DNA of 64,000 bases, from NCBI RefSeq assembly GCF_004362525.1, contig NZ_SNXS01000013.1:1-64000 (forward strand), in the 5' to 3' direction. The notes below the pieces were generated by a model. The model was not told where the DNA came from, ran no database searches, and worked only from the letters and a program-made list of their open reading frames with translations. How positions within the stretch are numbered: position 1 is the first letter of the stretch; every line of letters starts with the position of its first letter. This document shows, piece by piece, positions 63,601 through 64,000 of this stretch. Position numbers and translations under genes: made by a program. Source of the stretch: Roseateles toxinivorans. GTDB taxonomy: Bacteria > Pseudomonadota > Gammaproteobacteria > Burkholderiales > Burkholderiaceae_C.

Positions 63601-64000
63601 CGCCACGGCACAGCTGACGATTGCTTCCGAGCCGCAATCGTTCGAATCCTTCCTCGACGATCAATCGGCGGGCGCCGATCCGGCCAAGCTGACCCGCATC
63701 GCCACCGCCCGCGCCACCCACCGCCGCCTGCTGGCCCTGCAGCGCACTGCCGCCCCGCCCAGCGCCACAGGCGCCGGCACGACGCCGGGCGAGGCCGACG
63801 CGACCGAGGTCGTGCGCCTGACCCATGAGCTGGCCGATATGGCGCGCGATCTGATGGGCGGCGACGCCGCCGGTGCCTCCACCGCACCGGCCTTCGACCC
63901 GCTGACCGGCGGCATGGGCAGCGGGGTCAGGGTGGCGCGGCTGACCGAGGTGCATCCGCCCGGTGACCAGCCCAGTGTCGCCGGCGGCCTGTGGGAGACC
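60608..64000 (+). CDS. Giant DUF4157 (eCIS core) protein, truncated by window end
   Basis: Open from ATG 60608 through base 64000 (1131 residues and continuing). Residues about 36-125 are the eCIS core DUF4157 domain: MPRFLQQAPAGQPLPAAVQA, FGEPLSGVRVHADASAAASA, and the metalloprotease-like HELTHVVQQ with HExxH at 114-118. The arginine/proline-rich first 35 residues may be disordered. The remaining >1000 residues are long amphipathic and tryptophan-rich helices (ASEAWDWVKAQTRPVWEPIS). DUF4157 proteins are typical eCIS cargo. This one may be a toxin carrier or a lumen-filling protein. Confidence 0.9.
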   Translation, partial: MRTQATRSRSGRPGPRRVARAPPRASTQASNTAAGMPRFLQQAPAGQPLPAAVQADMGRRFGEPLSGVRVHADASAAASARSVGAAAYAQGENLVFGAGTYDPHSQQGRGLLAHELTHVVQQRRAGTSLQRSGVADGGARGRKAADQAAEREASDNARRVHQNLPLTATQTPQLKVQGDWLDDAGDLASGAADLVSDAGGAVADAGGALVDAAGEAIGDVAMALVRRVAPQLVPIIEVGPVQWIRDKVSQAFDGVASVLNALDPSGTLALMMAVFTGLVARAGDILAALMSGDCQPLLDAVDQLKTFVTEVAGEAWDKLTEFLRPIGSFFSDLWSGYGAPAIEWLRNFAGDVWAGIEQFGADIWDWTEPIRSAVGDAWGWVKEQLFGPEDAGTGDSAGGILGWVTGKASEAWDWVKAQTRPVWEPISSVATQVAEMLPPPFLSNFGQQMTELSGQLDTTASDIGGGDAVADNRESLAEILPSVEQIIAGVRGVIIVGGAWISEKVGALGTMVADVMSQLRASSILSVLAGALSWLETAAQNLVSWAQEQVVGLFDLLLQGFDALSPFIQAAAGVVRRLIEVVGDLMLLPQLILSTVWEAIPCCLREPIKNFVLNQILGRIPVFGQFFTDPSLWPRVQRTAMRILRQVFVDGDLAGAAWSFFQAVLRVLGLPPELVVQVLAKAAQAIGDILTDPVGFLINLLGAVRAGFGLFFERIGTHLLNGVTGWLFGHLREAGITPPADFSVGSVLGFVLQVLGVTVENIFARLALRLDATVVARLRTMLSVATGVWRFISILATEGVAGLWTEIQSQLGNLWDSLLQGVIGWITDAVIGRATRWLMSLLDVTGIMPVINTLVAVYNAIESFVQYLREMLEIASKVLDGVLGIAHGQIDAAAGFLESALGDAMPVAIGFLANQFGLGRMSERIRELVETVQGTVNRALDWLIDRAISLGQALIAMARRGATAVRETVASIGAWWSNRFGFTAANGERHELYFTGEGATAQLTIASEPQSFESFLDDQSAGADPAKLTRIATARATHRRLLALQRTAAPPSATGAGTTPGEADATEVVRLTHELADMARDLMGGDAAGASTAPAFDPLTGGMGSGVRVARLTEVHPPGDQPSVAGGLWET

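Larger units (their letters stand above)
33072..64000 (+). other. Extracellular contractile injection system (eCIS) locus, 3' end outside window
   Basis: More than twenty consecutive same-strand genes encode a phage-tail-like contractile particle: two sheaths, two tubes, tube adaptor, hub, spike, gp25, baseplate J, tail protein I, Pvc16-type cap protein, AAA+ ATPase and a DUF4157 protein. This combination defines eCIS (Afp, PVC, MAC). Capsid, portal, terminase, integrase and T6SS membrane-complex genes are absent. Junctions are mostly overlaps or short gaps, broken at three points by inverted-repeat elements. Confidence 0.93.

Noticed and set aside
33374-64000. Tailed prophage or type VI secretion system
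   Set aside because: No capsid, portal, terminase, integrase or lysogeny genes, and no TssJ/L/M or ClpV. DUF4157, the Pvc16-like protein and the Afp15-like ATPase are eCIS hallmarks.

Overview
The window is one stretch of a high-GC proteobacterial chromosome. Gene content and style point to Burkholderiales, most likely the Rubrivivax/Leptothrix/Roseateles side: a PEP-CTERM-tagged exported protein, a CzcI-like metal-efflux operon, GC-rich codon use and REP-type palindromes. No rRNA, tRNA, CRISPR array, insertion sequence or integrase was seen. The genus is inference.

Layout. (1) 1-5608: an Lrp/AsnC regulator diverges from glmS-truD, followed by a small beta-propeller-like protein and a PEP-CTERM protein. 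(2) 5783-12809, minus strand: a complete HME-RND heavy-metal efflux operon read in the order czcI-like, outer-membrane factor, accessory protein, adaptor, pump, small His-rich protein. (3) 12846-23236, minus strand: a LysR-headed operon with a flavin monooxygenase-like enzyme, a five-part peptide/nickel-type ABC importer, an acyl-CoA thioesterase/BAAT-like hydrolase and a double-domain alkylhydroperoxidase-like protein. Most junctions are 4-base ATGA overlaps. (4) 23763-29619, plus strand: four genes with peptidoglycan themes: a lipoprotein, a trypsin-like protease fused to a SleB-type cell-wall hydrolase, a membrane protein with a peptidoglycan-binding domain, and an SH3-M15 peptidase. (5) 29624-31767: doxX-gst diverging from a LysR gene across a 16-base palindrome.

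(6) 31915-64000 is the main item: an extracellular contractile injection system (eCIS; Afp/PVC/MAC-like) with its own switch. A short sigma-54 activator is followed by two TGTCACA/TGTGACA inverted repeats and a consensus -24/-12 promoter. The structural genes follow on one strand: DUF3467-like, Pvc16-like cap protein, unknown, sheath, tube, second sheath, second tube, tube adaptor, DUF5908-like small protein, gp27-like hub, gp5-like spike, unknown protein with a hydrophobic C-terminus, gp25-like, baseplate J, tail protein I, two small Ig-like proteins, three large proteins sharing one head domain, a possible tape-measure-like protein, an AAA+ ATPase and a giant DUF4157 (eCIS core) protein cut by the window end. 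There is no capsid, terminase or TssJLM set, so it is neither a prophage nor a T6SS.

Three gaps inside the eCIS operon hold long inverted-repeat elements. Two are double hairpins of a shared BIME-like design, and one hairpin ends a single base before the baseplate J start codon. They may set expression levels in blocks. The peptidoglycan genes 3.5 kb upstream mostly lack Sec signals, so they are candidates for a release or effector function linked to the eCIS. That link is inference from position only.
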